A stretch of DNA of 64,000 bases from Winogradskyella psychrotolerans (GTDB taxonomy: Bacteria > Bacteroidota > Bacteroidia > Flavobacteriales > Flavobacteriaceae). Both the position numbers and the translations under genes were made by a program. Below, one piece after another: positions 27,944 through 37,438 of this stretch; positions within the stretch are counted from its first letter, which is position 1; each line of letters opens with the position of its first letter. A model generated the notes under the pieces. That model was not told where the DNA came from and did no database searches. It saw only the letters and a program-made list of their open reading frames with translations. Where the stretch lies: NCBI RefSeq assembly GCF_018860545.1, contig NZ_JAHKPN010000011.1, forward strand, positions 62,001-126,000, written 5' to 3'.

Positions 27944-28864
27944 ATGACATTTTTCTCTGTAATCATATCCGTTTATAACAAGGAAAAACATATTCAATCT
28001 ACAATTGAAAGTGTACTACACCAAACATTCAAAGATTTTGAAATTATAGTGATCAACGATGGTTCTACTGATAATAGCGAAAAAATTATTAACGCTTTCA
28101 ACGACGAACGCATTACGCTTATCACGACCCCTAATCAAGGAGCTTCGAATGCCCGGAACAGCGGTATAAAAGCAGCAAAATCAGATTATATTGCGCTCTT
28201 AGATGGTGATGATACTTGGGATTCATCTTATCTACAGCATATGTATGATGCGATTCAAAAATTTCCAAATTCAAAACTCTTCTCTACTGGGCTTGCTCAA
28301 AAATATAAAGACAAGATTACTCCGGTTAATTATAGTTTTATTCAAACTGAAACCCATGGATTACATAATTATTTTGAAGCCAGTAAAAAGTATACCTTAA
28401 TTACAAGTTCTAGTGTCGTTTTTAACACATCTATCCTAGAAAAAACAGGTGTATTTGACACAGAAATTGCCACAGGAGAAGATACTGATTTGTGGATTAG
28501 ATTTGGACTTCATTTTAGTGTACTATTTATAAATAAACCTTTGGCTTGTTATAATTATGATGATTATAGCTTATCTAATACAAATTTTGATATGGATAAA
28601 AAACCAAAGTTTAACCAGTATATTGAGCAAGAAAAAGACAATTCTGATTTAAAAATATTTTTAGATAGAAATAGGTATTCAATGGCAATACTTAGTATTT
28701 TAAAAAATGATAAAAAGCACTACAAATTTTATGTTTCCAATTTAGATGCTACTAACTTAAGTCTAAGACAACGTTTTCTTCTAAAATCACCGAAATGGTT
28801 ACTTTTATTATTACTTCAATTACAGTCCTTAAGAGGAGAATGGTTAATTTACCCTAAAAGCTGA
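27944..28864 (+). CDS. Glycosyltransferase family 2
   Basis: 306 aa. Classic GT2 motifs: FSVIISVYNKEKHI, IVINDGSTDNSE, NQGASNARNSGI, and the metal-binding LLDGDDTWD. The GEDTDLWIRFGL segment is the usual downstream catalytic acidic region. The start codon abuts the stop of the previous GT2 gene, indicating translational coupling. Its last 16 bp overlap the convergent FdtA-like gene. Confidence 0.92.
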   Translation: MTFFSVIISVYNKEKHIQSTIESVLHQTFKDFEIIVINDGSTDNSEKIINAFNDERITLITTPNQGASNARNSGIKAAKSDYIALLDGDDTWDSSYLQHMYDAIQKFPNSKLFSTGLAQKYKDKITPVNYSFIQTETHGLHNYFEASKKYTLITSSSVVFNTSILEKTGVFDTEIATGEDTDLWIRFGLHFSVLFINKPLACYNYDDYSLSNTNFDMDKKPKFNQYIEQEKDNSDLKIFLDRNRYSMAILSILKNDKKHYKFYVSNLDATNLSLRQRFLLKSPKWLLLLLLQLQSLRGEWLIYPKS

Positions 28865-29256
28865 TTACAAAATTTACTATACTCGCGTATATATTCATTT
28901 TCATCATAATTTGTAGATGCTAATACCAAGCACACAGCGCCTGAAGAAAAATTTTCAATTTCTCTCCAAATTTGTATAGGTATATACAAGCCTTGATTGG
29001 GCTTATTAAGCATTATTCTTTGTTTTCTTTTACCGTCATCAACAATCACCTCAAAACTCCCACTTAAAGCAATAATAATGGATTCCTGATTTTTATGGGC
29101 ATGTCCGCCTCTAAAACTATCATTTGGCACATCGTATAAATAATATACTCGTTTAATAGGAAATGGAATAGTGTCTTTTTCTATTACCGCTAAATAACCA
29201 CGCTCATCATGAACTTTAGGGATGTTAATTATTTTTACGCTTTGTATAGTATTCAT
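28849..29256 (-). CDS. FdtA/QdtA-like dTDP-6-deoxy-hexulose 3,4-ketoisomerase
   Basis: 135-residue cupin. The RGGHAHK motif holds H52 and H54, the catalytic histidines of the FdtA/QdtA (WxcM C-terminal-like) family. IPxQIWREIENFSSGAVCLVLAS is also typical. These enzymes isomerise dTDP-4-keto-6-deoxyglucose on the way to 3-amino sugars (Fuc3N, Qui3N). The partner aminotransferase is probably the DegT gene at 35030. It shares the minus strand with the GT4 gene 9 bp upstream. Confidence 0.85.
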   Translation of the reverse strand: MNTIQSVKIINIPKVHDERGYLAVIEKDTIPFPIKRVYYLYDVPNDSFRGGHAHKNQESIIIALSGSFEVIVDDGKRKQRIMLNKPNQGLYIPIQIWREIENFSSGAVCLVLASTNYDENEYIREYSKFCNQLLG

Positions 29257-29265
29257 GTCATTATT

Positions 29266-30348
29266 TTAATTCAATAATTTTTGCCATTGTTTTACAATAT
29301 AAGCTTCAGAGAAATGTGCAACGCTTGGTTTTGCACGCTCTTTAATATGTAAATATAAATCTTTATCCTCATACAAAAGGTTCATCGCACTTGCTAAAGC
29401 AACAGGTTTATAATTTTCAATTAAAAGACCATTTTGGCGGTGCTGAATAATTTCGTTGGGTCCAGACTTACAATCCACAGAAATCACAGGAGTACCTAAC
29501 GATAGTGATTCTAAAATAGACCTCGGAAAACCTTCATATCGACTTGTTAACAAAGTAAATAAAGCATGTTTTACTAGTTCTGAAGGGTTAATAATATAAG
29601 GTAAGAACTCTACCGTTGAAGATAAGTTTAAATCTTTAGATTTCAGTTTTAATTTTTCCAAATCTTTACCCTCACCTAAGATTTTAAGTTTCACATTATA
29701 AGCTGGTAATTTAGATTTAGCATAAGCGTCCAATAACAAGGAAATATTTTTTACGTCATCATCTAAACGACCAAAAAATAGAATATAGTTTTCTTTTTTT
29801 TCTGTCATTACCGTGGTATTGTCAACGGATACAGCGTTATAAATTGAGGTTACATTATCAAAATTATAACGTTCAGCTACGCTATTAGCAATGGCCTTAG
29901 AAACACCCACTATTTTAAACGCATTACCATAGGTTAATCTGGCCAAAACACGATTAGGATTTATGTACAAATCAATATTATAACTACGAATACAGTAAAT
30001 TGTATTCTTAGGATTATAAATAAATTGAGATATAATATATTCTTTTATACTACCAATTCTGGTTCGGTTATCTATGATAAAATCAAAATCGTTGACTTTC
30101 AAATAAGCTTTTAAAACCTTTAAACGCTGAAGCCTGCCTAGCCTGGTATCATTGTTCTCTTTTAATTCACCAAGATTAAGTAATTTACCTTTATATGGAA
30201 ACTCTATATCATTGAGCACACTAACGATATGTACGTCATAACCAACGTCAAAAAGCATTTGAGATAATAAGCCAGAAGAGCGTTCGGCGCCACCTTTTCC
30301 CAAAGAGGATACAACAATACAGATCTTTTTATTATTAGCTTTTAACAT
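29266..30348 (-). CDS. Glycosyltransferase family 4 (GT-B)
   Basis: 360 aa with a GT-B fold: N-terminal KICIVVSSLGKGGAERS, middle YILFFGRLDDDVKNISLLLDAYA and the C-terminal nucleotide-sugar site TSRYEGFPRSILESLSLGTPVISVDCKSGPNEII (EX7E). GGAERS at the start and the FGRL-KN pattern fit GT4 enzymes of O-antigen and capsule clusters. It is probably co-transcribed with the FdtA-like gene. A TACATTTG box lies 19 bp upstream of its start. Confidence 0.92.
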   Translation of the reverse strand: MLKANNKKICIVVSSLGKGGAERSSGLLSQMLFDVGYDVHIVSVLNDIEFPYKGKLLNLGELKENNDTRLGRLQRLKVLKAYLKVNDFDFIIDNRTRIGSIKEYIISQFIYNPKNTIYCIRSYNIDLYINPNRVLARLTYGNAFKIVGVSKAIANSVAERYNFDNVTSIYNAVSVDNTTVMTEKKENYILFFGRLDDDVKNISLLLDAYAKSKLPAYNVKLKILGEGKDLEKLKLKSKDLNLSSTVEFLPYIINPSELVKHALFTLLTSRYEGFPRSILESLSLGTPVISVDCKSGPNEIIQHRQNGLLIENYKPVALASAMNLLYEDKDLYLHIKERAKPSVAHFSEAYIVKQWQKLLN

Positions 30349-30366
30349 TAACTAGTATCTTTGATA

Positions 30367-30374
30367 CAAATGTA
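30367..30374 (-). promoter_or_regulatory. Promoter -7 box for the GT4-FdtA pair
   Basis: The minus strand reads TACATTTG, a match to TAnnTTTG, with the GT4 ATG about 19 bp downstream. A -33 element is not obvious. Confidence 0.45.
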
Positions 30375-30458
30375 ACATCTATATTTCAATGATATTCTCT
30401 ATTTAGATTATTCTTGAAAATGTTGGATAACTTAGCTCAAAATAATTAGAATTTACGC

Positions 30459-31592
30459 ATGAAAATTTTACTGGTTGGCGAATACAACAGGTCCCATAAG
30501 TATTTAAAAGAAGGGTTACAAAACTTAGGACATGAAGCAATGGTTGTTGGTTTGTGCGATGGCTTCAAAAAAGTAAATGTTGATATAGAAATAAATCAAA
30601 AATTTAGAATAGGTCCACTTAAAAAGTTGAGATCTTTAATTATGCGTTTTTTCTCAATTGATTTATATTTTATTCACTTAAGAAAACAATTATTAAAGCA
30701 AAAATCCGAACTTGAAAACTACGATATTGTTCAATTTATAAACGAGTCAGCGTTTCTCTGCTCAGCTAAAGATGAACAAATTTTATTTGATCTCTTAACT
30801 AGCTGGAATAAGAAAGCATACTTATTATCTTGTGGCACAGACTACTCTAGTGTAAAATTCTCACTTGATAAAAAATTTAGATACTCTATACATACTCCAT
30901 ATTTTGAAGGCCGTATAAAGCCAACAGATTTCTCGTTAGGTCTAAAATATGTAACGCCTGAATTTGTAAAATTACACCATCATATTTATAATACAATTGA
31001 AGGCGTAATTAGTTCTGACCTCGATTATTACATTCCTTTAGAAAACCATAAAAAACATTTAGGAATGATTCCCCATGTGATAAATGTTGATAGCATCCCT
31101 TATCAAGAACCTAATTTAGAGGGAAAACTAACAATTTTTCATGGTATAAATAGAGCTAGCTACTATAAAAAAGGGCATGACATTTTTAATGCCGCATTAG
31201 ATATAATTGATACAAAATACAAAACAAAAGTCAATATAATTAAAGTTGAAAATTTACCCTACAAAGAATACATCACAGCTTTTGATACTGCTCATATCCT
31301 ATTGGATCAAATCTACGCCTACGATCAAGGGTACAATGCCTTAGAAGCTATGGCAAAAGGAAAAGTAGTGTTTACAGGTGCTGAAAAGGAATGGGAAGAC
31401 TATTATAATGTAACACCAAATACAATTGTCATAAATGCGTTACCAGACGCCCAAGCAATTGCCTCAAAACTAGAATGGCTCATTGAAAACCCTGAGAAAA
31501 TAATTGACATTTCTAAGAATGCACGTCAGTTTGTAAAAAAGTATCATGACCATACCGAAAATGCGAAGTTATTTCTAGAAAAATGGGCTTAA
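30459..31592 (+). CDS. GT-B-fold glycosyltransferase-like protein
   Basis: 377 aa. MKILLVGEYNRSHKYLKEGLQNLGHEA is a GT-B type N-terminus. The C-terminal half has ILLDQIYAYDQGYNALEAMAKGKVVFTGAE, resembling the donor-sugar site of GT4-like enzymes, and ends with a helix ENAKLFLEKWA. The EX7E pattern is less clear than in the neighbour at 29266. It is transcribed alone on the plus strand inside a mostly minus-strand cluster, and overlaps the convergent dioxygenase gene by 4 bp. Confidence 0.8.
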   Translation: MKILLVGEYNRSHKYLKEGLQNLGHEAMVVGLCDGFKKVNVDIEINQKFRIGPLKKLRSLIMRFFSIDLYFIHLRKQLLKQKSELENYDIVQFINESAFLCSAKDEQILFDLLTSWNKKAYLLSCGTDYSSVKFSLDKKFRYSIHTPYFEGRIKPTDFSLGLKYVTPEFVKLHHHIYNTIEGVISSDLDYYIPLENHKKHLGMIPHVINVDSIPYQEPNLEGKLTIFHGINRASYYKKGHDIFNAALDIIDTKYKTKVNIIKVENLPYKEYITAFDTAHILLDQIYAYDQGYNALEAMAKGKVVFTGAEKEWEDYYNVTPNTIVINALPDAQAIASKLEWLIENPEKIIDISKNARQFVKKYHDHTENAKLFLEKWA

Positions 31593-32419
31593 TTTTTTTT
31601 CGGAAATCGAAGCTCTAAAGACACTCGTGTTATATCTTCATTTTCGTTGACTGCCGCACCATGGATTAAAAATGGAGAAAATAATAACGCCTCACCTTCC
31701 TTGGGGTTGGGTCTCGTCATCTTAATCTCACCAGATTTTGTCTCTAAAATACAAGGCACATTATAAATATTACCATTAATTTTTGCACCTCTACTTTCGG
31801 TTCTTAAAACCTCATTTTCAGGTATGAGATGACTTTTTGCAACTACTGGCAAAGATGATTTCTTATTACAGCCTGCAATGGGCAACCATACATTAACAAT
31901 ATCCTCCCAATAGCTTAAATATCCGTCTCTGTGTGGTGGATTTATATCCAAAGAGTTTGGCCTGCTTATTCTAATTTGAATATGGGATTTTTTAAGCTCT
32001 TCTACATAAGATGTCAGTCCATATCCTAAAATATCTCCAAACCGTTTTGCTAGTGCGTCTATATCGAAATCAAAATCTGAAGTTTCAAGATTACGTGTTA
32101 TAGCGATCACCTGATTATGAAGTGCGTCAGTAGTTACATAGTTGTGATAATCCTTTATGTCAAACAAGTCATGCTCTACAGCTACATTATGAGTCTTTAA
32201 AGCTTCAATTAAAATAGCCTTTACAGATTCTTGAAGCTTTAAAAAATCATGAACTTCAAATGCTTTAACACAACTAAAACCCTCATTTTCCCAAGACATT
32301 TTAGACAAAACATTATCGTGTTGCTGATACAGTAATTTAGGTTCTCCCCAAAAGAAATCCCCCTCTACTTTAAATTCAAAAGGTTTATTATCAATAAACA
32401 ACTTACATGTTTTTTCCAT
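31589..32419 (-). CDS. Fe(II)/2-oxoglutarate-dependent dioxygenase-like protein
   Basis: 276 aa. The C-terminal half has a complete facial triad for a phytanoyl-CoA-hydroxylase-like enzyme: H163 and D165 in PPHRDGY, H253 in LIHGAAVNENED, and R265 (ITRVSLELR) for 2-oxoglutarate. The N-terminal 120 residues are not recognised. Its place between glycosyltransferase and flippase genes suggests hydroxylation of a sugar or lipid-linked precursor, but that is inference only. It is 8 bp downstream of the first flippase gene and likely in its operon. Confidence 0.75.
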   Translation of the reverse strand: MEKTCKLFIDNKPFEFKVEGDFFWGEPKLLYQQHDNVLSKMSWENEGFSCVKAFEVHDFLKLQESVKAILIEALKTHNVAVEHDLFDIKDYHNYVTTDALHNQVIAITRNLETSDFDFDIDALAKRFGDILGYGLTSYVEELKKSHIQIRISRPNSLDINPPHRDGYLSYWEDIVNVWLPIAGCNKKSSLPVVAKSHLIPENEVLRTESRGAKINGNIYNVPCILETKSGEIKMTRPNPKEGEALLFSPFLIHGAAVNENEDITRVSLELRFPKKN

Positions 32420-32427
32420 CTGTAGAC

Positions 32428-33708
32428 TTATTTTTTTTGATTACTGAAGTATATTTTTATGACAAAAAAGACCATTATAAAGTAAATAATATATCGCACA
32501 AAATGAGCAATTACAATTCCTTCCGTTCCATAATATTGAATAAACACCTTAGACAGTACAAAAAACAATGCTAAGGACGCAATCTCAGTAATCACAAAAC
32601 TTTTTACCAATCGTTTCGCTAAAAACTGATGTGATAAGACCAAGGCTCCTAATCTCACAAAATCACCTAATAATTGCCATTTAAATAGCGGTTTCATTCC
32701 TAAGAAATCTGGATAAATAAGTAGAATAATATAATCTTTAAGAAGATAAACCAAAAGCATACCTAAACCAAAAATAGGCAGAATCGTTTTATAGATATTA
32801 AAAACTTCAACCTTAAACTCATTCTTATTATGAATACTCGCAAATTTTGGAAGCACGTATAGTGTAAACAATCCAGTAGCAAATACCATATAATTTTTAG
32901 AAATAAATGTTATGGCTGTCCAATACCCAGCTTCGTTAATACTGATTTCATCTGCAACCAAAGTTCTAATATTCAACTCTATATAATTCAATAAAAATGT
33001 GGAAATAAATGACATCAATGTAAATGCCAATAATTTGTTTTTATAAATAAGATTAAGACTTAAGGACTTAAATTTTACATAGTTTTTTAAAGTTTTGCCA
33101 AACACAAGAGCTAAAACTATCAATTGAAAAACAGGTGCCAATGCGATTGCTATAATTATACCTTTTAATTCGGAAGTATACAATCCTATTACAACTGCTC
33201 CTGTTGCTAAAAGGTAGCTAATTAATTCAATTTTAGCGTAGCGTTTATAATCTGACAGCCCGCTAACCACGGCATTCACAACGCGCCCCACAGCAATAAA
33301 AGGTACGATAACAGCTAATAGTTGAAAAATATAAATATAATCTTGGGACTGAAAAAGATAATCCGACAGATACGATGATCCAAAGAATAAAACAGCAGCA
33401 GAAACAAAAGAACCTATTATAGCGAAAACGGTAACTGTAGAAAATACTTTAGAAAGTTCGGGCTGATTATTTCTAAATTCAGCGACATATTTAACTATTC
33501 CATTAAATGTACCTAAGGTCGATGTACTAGTTAGCATGGCTAAAACGTTCCTCACTTGACCTATACTTGCATAGCCAGCTTCACCAACAGTAACAGAAAG
33601 TAAGCGTTGAATAAATGCAGAAACAATTAACCGAATCGTAATCACAACAGCATTTAGCGACGTAATCTTAAGCACTGTATTACTACTAATAAATTTTGGA
33701 AGCTTCAC
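32428..33708 (-). CDS. Wzx-like polysaccharide flippase (MOP superfamily)
   Basis: 426 aa, about twelve hydrophobic helices, no signal peptide. Typical of O-antigen translocases: LLSVTVGEAGYASIGQVRNVLAMLTSTSTLGTFNGIVKYVAEF near the N-terminus and a conserved INEAGYWTAITFISKNYMVFATGLFTLYVLPKFA stretch. It would flip undecaprenyl-linked repeat units across the inner membrane. It is preceded by a paralogous flippase gene only 13 bp upstream, which shares AGYWTA, LYxLPRF and the same order of helices. Confidence 0.88.
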   Translation of the reverse strand: MKLPKFISSNTVLKITSLNAVVITIRLIVSAFIQRLLSVTVGEAGYASIGQVRNVLAMLTSTSTLGTFNGIVKYVAEFRNNQPELSKVFSTVTVFAIIGSFVSAAVLFFGSSYLSDYLFQSQDYIYIFQLLAVIVPFIAVGRVVNAVVSGLSDYKRYAKIELISYLLATGAVVIGLYTSELKGIIIAIALAPVFQLIVLALVFGKTLKNYVKFKSLSLNLIYKNKLLAFTLMSFISTFLLNYIELNIRTLVADEISINEAGYWTAITFISKNYMVFATGLFTLYVLPKFASIHNKNEFKVEVFNIYKTILPIFGLGMLLVYLLKDYIILLIYPDFLGMKPLFKWQLLGDFVRLGALVLSHQFLAKRLVKSFVITEIASLALFFVLSKVFIQYYGTEGIVIAHFVRYIIYFIMVFFVIKIYFSNQKK

Positions 33709-33721
33709 CTGTTTGTTTTTA

Positions 33722-35029
33722 TTAATCGTCTGTTTTTTCTTGATCTAAAACACCAAACAAAGAACTACTAAAAAGTAATATTATTATACCGAAGTACATA
33801 ACATAACTTAAACAATACCCCATAACAGCACCCTCTACTCCAAATTCATCGATAAGATAAATACTAGAAATATACATCATCGTAAATAAGAATATTTCTA
33901 AAATTAAGAAATGAGCAAACATTTTTTTTGCTAAAAATTGATACACAATTACCATAGAAAGCACACGTGCAATATCTCCTAAAATTTGAAATCCGAATAA
34001 ATCCTCAACAGGTCTAAAATCTTCTGTAAATAATACATTTATAAGTAATGATCTGCTTAAATAAATAAGAAGAAGTATAATTAAAAAAGGGGGCATAATG
34101 GTTTTATAAAAGCCAAATACTTCCTTTCTAAACGCTTTTTTTGAATTTATTTCAGAAAATCGTGGTAAAATATAAAGCGCCATTAACGAATTAAAAAACA
34201 TTAAATAATAATCTGAGACGCGAGTCATAGCTGTCCAATAACCTGCAGAATTTATTCCTATTTCATCTATAAGGTAATTTCTAATAATAATCATTACCAG
34301 AGGCAGTGCAATAGCACTAACCAAAGCCATTACCATGTACGGACTCAATTTCGTTATAATAGAAAAACTAACTTGCGTGATCTTTATAGAGGACATCAAA
34401 CTGCGTCTAAATGCTATACCAACGATTGTAATTAACAAATTAAGTGCAGGTGTAATCACTATAGCAAGTAATGCTCCGTCTATATTATCTTGATATATTA
34501 ATAGTAAGGTGACCAATAGCCCTAAAATCTGCCCAAGAATATTAATAATGAGTAAATACTTATGCTTAGAGAACCCATTCATAATGGCAAAAGCAAACAT
34601 ATTTAAGGCATAAAACGGTAAAACAATAGCTAGCGTTTTTATAATATATGTATATCTATAACTTGAAGAAAAAATTAAACTATTTATAAACTCAGCATTA
34701 TAATAACACAAAAAAGACAAGAGTACTGACGAGAAAAACCCGAAATAAAATACGGTAGATAAGGTCTTAGTAAGCTGAACAATATCCTCTTTAAACTGAC
34801 TTATCAATCTAACAACACCTTTGTACAGTCCTGAAATAGACAAGGACTGAAGCGCACTCATAAAGTTCCTTAAATTCCCAATAAGCGCCATACCTTGTGG
34901 ACCAATATAAATGGCAATAAATTTAGAAACCAAAATACCTGCGACAATTCTAAGGCTAAGATTAGCCAAATTTAAATTCACAGCCTTTACCAGCACTTCA
35001 TTGTTAATATATTGGAAAAATTTCTTCAA
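33722..35029 (-). CDS. Wzx-like polysaccharide flippase (MOP superfamily)
   Basis: 435 aa with about twelve membrane helices. FIAIYIGPQGMALIGNLRNFMSALQSLSISGLYKGVVRLISQF corresponds to the N-terminal signature of the neighbouring flippase. INSAGYWTAMTRVSDYYLMFFNSLMALYILPRFSEI is shared nearly motif by motif. The gene abuts the aminotransferase gene (its start is 1 bp past that stop). Two flippases side by side suggest either two repeat units or an ancient duplication with specialisation. Confidence 0.88.
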   Translation of the reverse strand: MKKFFQYINNEVLVKAVNLNLANLSLRIVAGILVSKFIAIYIGPQGMALIGNLRNFMSALQSLSISGLYKGVVRLISQFKEDIVQLTKTLSTVFYFGFFSSVLLSFLCYYNAEFINSLIFSSSYRYTYIIKTLAIVLPFYALNMFAFAIMNGFSKHKYLLIINILGQILGLLVTLLLIYQDNIDGALLAIVITPALNLLITIVGIAFRRSLMSSIKITQVSFSIITKLSPYMVMALVSAIALPLVMIIIRNYLIDEIGINSAGYWTAMTRVSDYYLMFFNSLMALYILPRFSEINSKKAFRKEVFGFYKTIMPPFLIILLLIYLSRSLLINVLFTEDFRPVEDLFGFQILGDIARVLSMVIVYQFLAKKMFAHFLILEIFLFTMMYISSIYLIDEFGVEGAVMGYCLSYVMYFGIIILLFSSSLFGVLDQEKTDD

Positions 35030-36130
35030 TTAATAGGTATTTAAAACATCTATAACCGTTTGAATATCTTGTTCTGTCATCACAGGACTCATAGGCAAAC
35101 TTATAATTCTTTTATGGATCTTTTCTGTTAGCGGCAACTTAATATGAGAAAAATCTTTCAATGCCTCTTGTTGATGCGGAGGAATTGGATAATGGATTAA
35201 CCATTGGATTTGATGCTTATTTAGGAATTCAATGAAATTTGACCTATCATCAACCTCAATAACAAAAGCATAAAATACATGATTTTTAGTACCATCATAG
35301 AATGGCAACTTTAATTTTGAATTTTTTATACCGGTCAAATATGCTTTAGCTATTTTGCGTCGTTGATCATTATCACTATCCAAAGTTTTCAATTTTAAAC
35401 TTAAAAATGCCGCTTGTAGATCATCTAAACGACTATTAAAACCAATCATTTTATTAGTATACTTTTCTTTGCTGCCATAATTACGTAATAATTTTATGAC
35501 ATCCACTAATTCTGAATCGTTCGTGGTAACTCCTCCTCCATCTCCAAGTGCTCCTAAATTCTTAGTTGGATAAAAACTGAATGCGGCTGCATCAGATAAG
35601 TTTCCAGCCTTTCTGTTATTTAAATTTGAAGTTGCGCCATGAGCCTGAGCCGCATCTTCAATTAAAAGCAAATTAAAATCTTGAGCGATTTTATGAAAAA
35701 CTTCTACATCTGCAAGTTGCCCATATAGATGCACCATAATTATAGCTTTAGCTTCCCGAAATAGTTCTTTATCTGTATCGACAGCAATGTTATAAGTATC
35801 TGGATTGGGCTCAACTAAAACAGGAACTAATTCCGCATGTAAAACAGATAAAATCGTAGCGATAAACGTATTTGCAGGAACAATAACCTTATCCCCTTTT
35901 TTTAATTTACCGAGTTGTATGTATCCTTTTAAAATTAACATCAACGCATCTAAACCGTTGGCAGTACCAACACAGTATGTCGTGCCGCAATAGTCTGCAA
36001 ATTCATTTTCGAAAGTGGTAACGTTAGTGCCAAGGATAAAATGAGCATCATCTAAAGATTTACTAAACGCGGCTTGAAAAGCATCGCGAAAACGGTCATT
36101 AATTTTATATAAATCTAAAAACTTAATCAT
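35030..36130 (-). CDS. DegT/DnrJ/EryC1-family sugar aminotransferase
   Basis: 366 aa PLP enzyme. The lysine K190 is in [24 protein letters not shown] and [10 protein letters not shown] are conserved cofactor contacts, and VPANTFIAT is present. The [14 protein letters not shown] form is common in 3-aminotransferases such as FdtB and QdtB. With the FdtA-like isomerase at 28849 it would make dTDP-3-amino-3,6-dideoxyhexose. I start at the ATG giving [11 protein letters not shown]. The frame extends seven codons further to 36151. dTDP-glucose synthesis genes are not in the window. Confidence 0.92.
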   Translation of the reverse strand: MIKFLDLYKINDRFRDAFQAAFSKSLDDAHFILGTNVTTFENEFADYCGTTYCVGTANGLDALMLILKGYIQLGKLKKGDKVIVPANTFIATILSVLHAELVPVLVEPNPDTYNIAVDTDKELFREAKAIIMVHLYGQLADVEVFHKIAQDFNLLLIEDAAQAHGATSNLNNRKAGNLSDAAAFSFYPTKNLGALGDGGGVTTNDSELVDVIKLLRNYGSKEKYTNKMIGFNSRLDDLQAAFLSLKLKTLDSDNDQRRKIAKAYLTGIKNSKLKLPFYDGTKNHVFYAFVIEVDDRSNFIEFLNKHQIQWLIHYPIPPHQQEALKDFSHIKLPLTEKIHKRIISLPMSPVMTEQDIQTVIDVLNTY

Positions 36131-36317
36131 CAATTTAAAATTAGAAAACAACTATCTGACTTCACTAATTGCATACTCATCAGATAAACCTGTGAAATAT
36201 AAAACAACAATTGGTTAAATTAAAACTTTAAGATATTTGATTTCATCACATTTTTAAAAACATTCCTATATTATGTTTCAATTCAATTTTAATAATGTAA
36301 ACGCTAAGAATTGCATT

Positions 36318-37235
36318 TTATGTTTTAGAAATTTTCAATCCCTTATGATTGGCAGTATTTACATGATAGGTATTTGCTGTATGACTTCTTGCACCACAGC
36401 TTTCCTTCCAAAATATCAACCCTTCATTTATTTTATTTCCGTTGTCTTCACTAGAGATATTGAAATCGAACCACCGTTTATCATCACACATTTTGTTAAT
36501 GATAAAATCATAAGCGAGATCTAAGCTGCCAAACGTATTTTTATCTGTATTACCCGACACATATTGCGGATGCACCGTAGTTTCCGTCAAAAACACAGTT
36601 GTTCCTGCGACAACCTTTCCATCTTTATAAATATTAACTTGTTTAATGTTAGTAGGAAAACGAGCTGCTAATAGTTCTATCTCCTCTAAAGAATGTACGG
36701 GTTTAATACCGTGTTTTTTCTTTAGATTAGGAATTAACACCTCTGTCCAAAATCCTTTAAAGTTAGTATCTACTTTTAATTCTAAACCAGAACGTAACGC
36801 TTTATTAATCCCTTCTCTTCTATTTTTCTGAAAGCGTAATTTATGTGCATAATCAATAACCATCAACACGTCCTTTTTTACTATCTGCGCATTGGCTTTA
36901 TACAGAAAATAATCTAATTCGTCTGAAGGCATTTTATTATAAAACGTTGGAATCACCTTTATTTCTAAAGTTTTCAAGCCTTCATTTTCATAATATGATA
37001 GCATAGCTTTAAAAGCCTCAAAAGCATAGAAAAACTTGGATTTATCTTGAAGCACAAAACTACCATAAGTCAACCCTTGATGAGATATCACTTGATCACC
37101 TACTCGATTTGCAGGAAGCACTGCATACAGCTGATCGTCTTTATATATCATCACTGAAAAGTCTTCAAAACGATCGCTATGGTAGTCCATAAAACCACGT
37201 TGAAATAAAAACGTTGCATTTTTTGCAGTTTTCAC
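36318..37235 (-). CDS. FemAB/GNAT-like acyltransferase-fold protein
   Basis: At least 305 aa, with a double GNAT (FemAB-like) appearance: FQRGFMDYHSDRFEDFSVMIYKDDQLYAVLPANRVGDQVISHQGLTYG, then KNRREGINKALRSG and NIYKDGKVVAGTTVFLTE, then SLDLAYDFIINKM and GLIFWKESCGAR. Such proteins transfer acyl or aminoacyl groups, here probably to a surface glycan. The only canonical start is GTG 37235. The frame continues upstream with plausible family sequence (KKYQPALQSEWDAF) to an ATT at 37289 but contains no ATG, GTG or TTG, so the true start may be ATT. Confidence 0.75.
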   Translation of the reverse strand: MKTAKNATFLFQRGFMDYHSDRFEDFSVMIYKDDQLYAVLPANRVGDQVISHQGLTYGSFVLQDKSKFFYAFEAFKAMLSYYENEGLKTLEIKVIPTFYNKMPSDELDYFLYKANAQIVKKDVLMVIDYAHKLRFQKNRREGINKALRSGLELKVDTNFKGFWTEVLIPNLKKKHGIKPVHSLEEIELLAARFPTNIKQVNIYKDGKVVAGTTVFLTETTVHPQYVSGNTDKNTFGSLDLAYDFIINKMCDDKRWFDFNISSEDNGNKINEGLIFWKESCGARSHTANTYHVNTANHKGLKISKT

Positions 37236-37380
37236 AAATGCATCCCATTCGGATTGTAAAGCTGGTTGATATTTTTTTACTGAGAAAATAATAGTTACGT
37301 ATTAGTTCGTGACTAAAGTAAATAAAAAACTATTAGTTCGGTTTATTTGTAAAGGCTTATTACTTAAAATTAAAACAAAA

Positions 37381-37412
37381 AAAAGAGAAACACTTTTCAG
37401 TATTTCTCTTTT
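37381..37412 (-). terminator. Rho-independent terminator of typA
   Basis: AAAAGAGAAA (37381-37390) pairs perfectly with TTTCTCTTTT (37403-37412). On the minus strand the hairpin is followed by a run of T's. It is 27 bp beyond the typA stop codon. Confidence 0.85.
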
Positions 37413-37438
37413 CTCAATTTTATAATTAATCTAATAGA

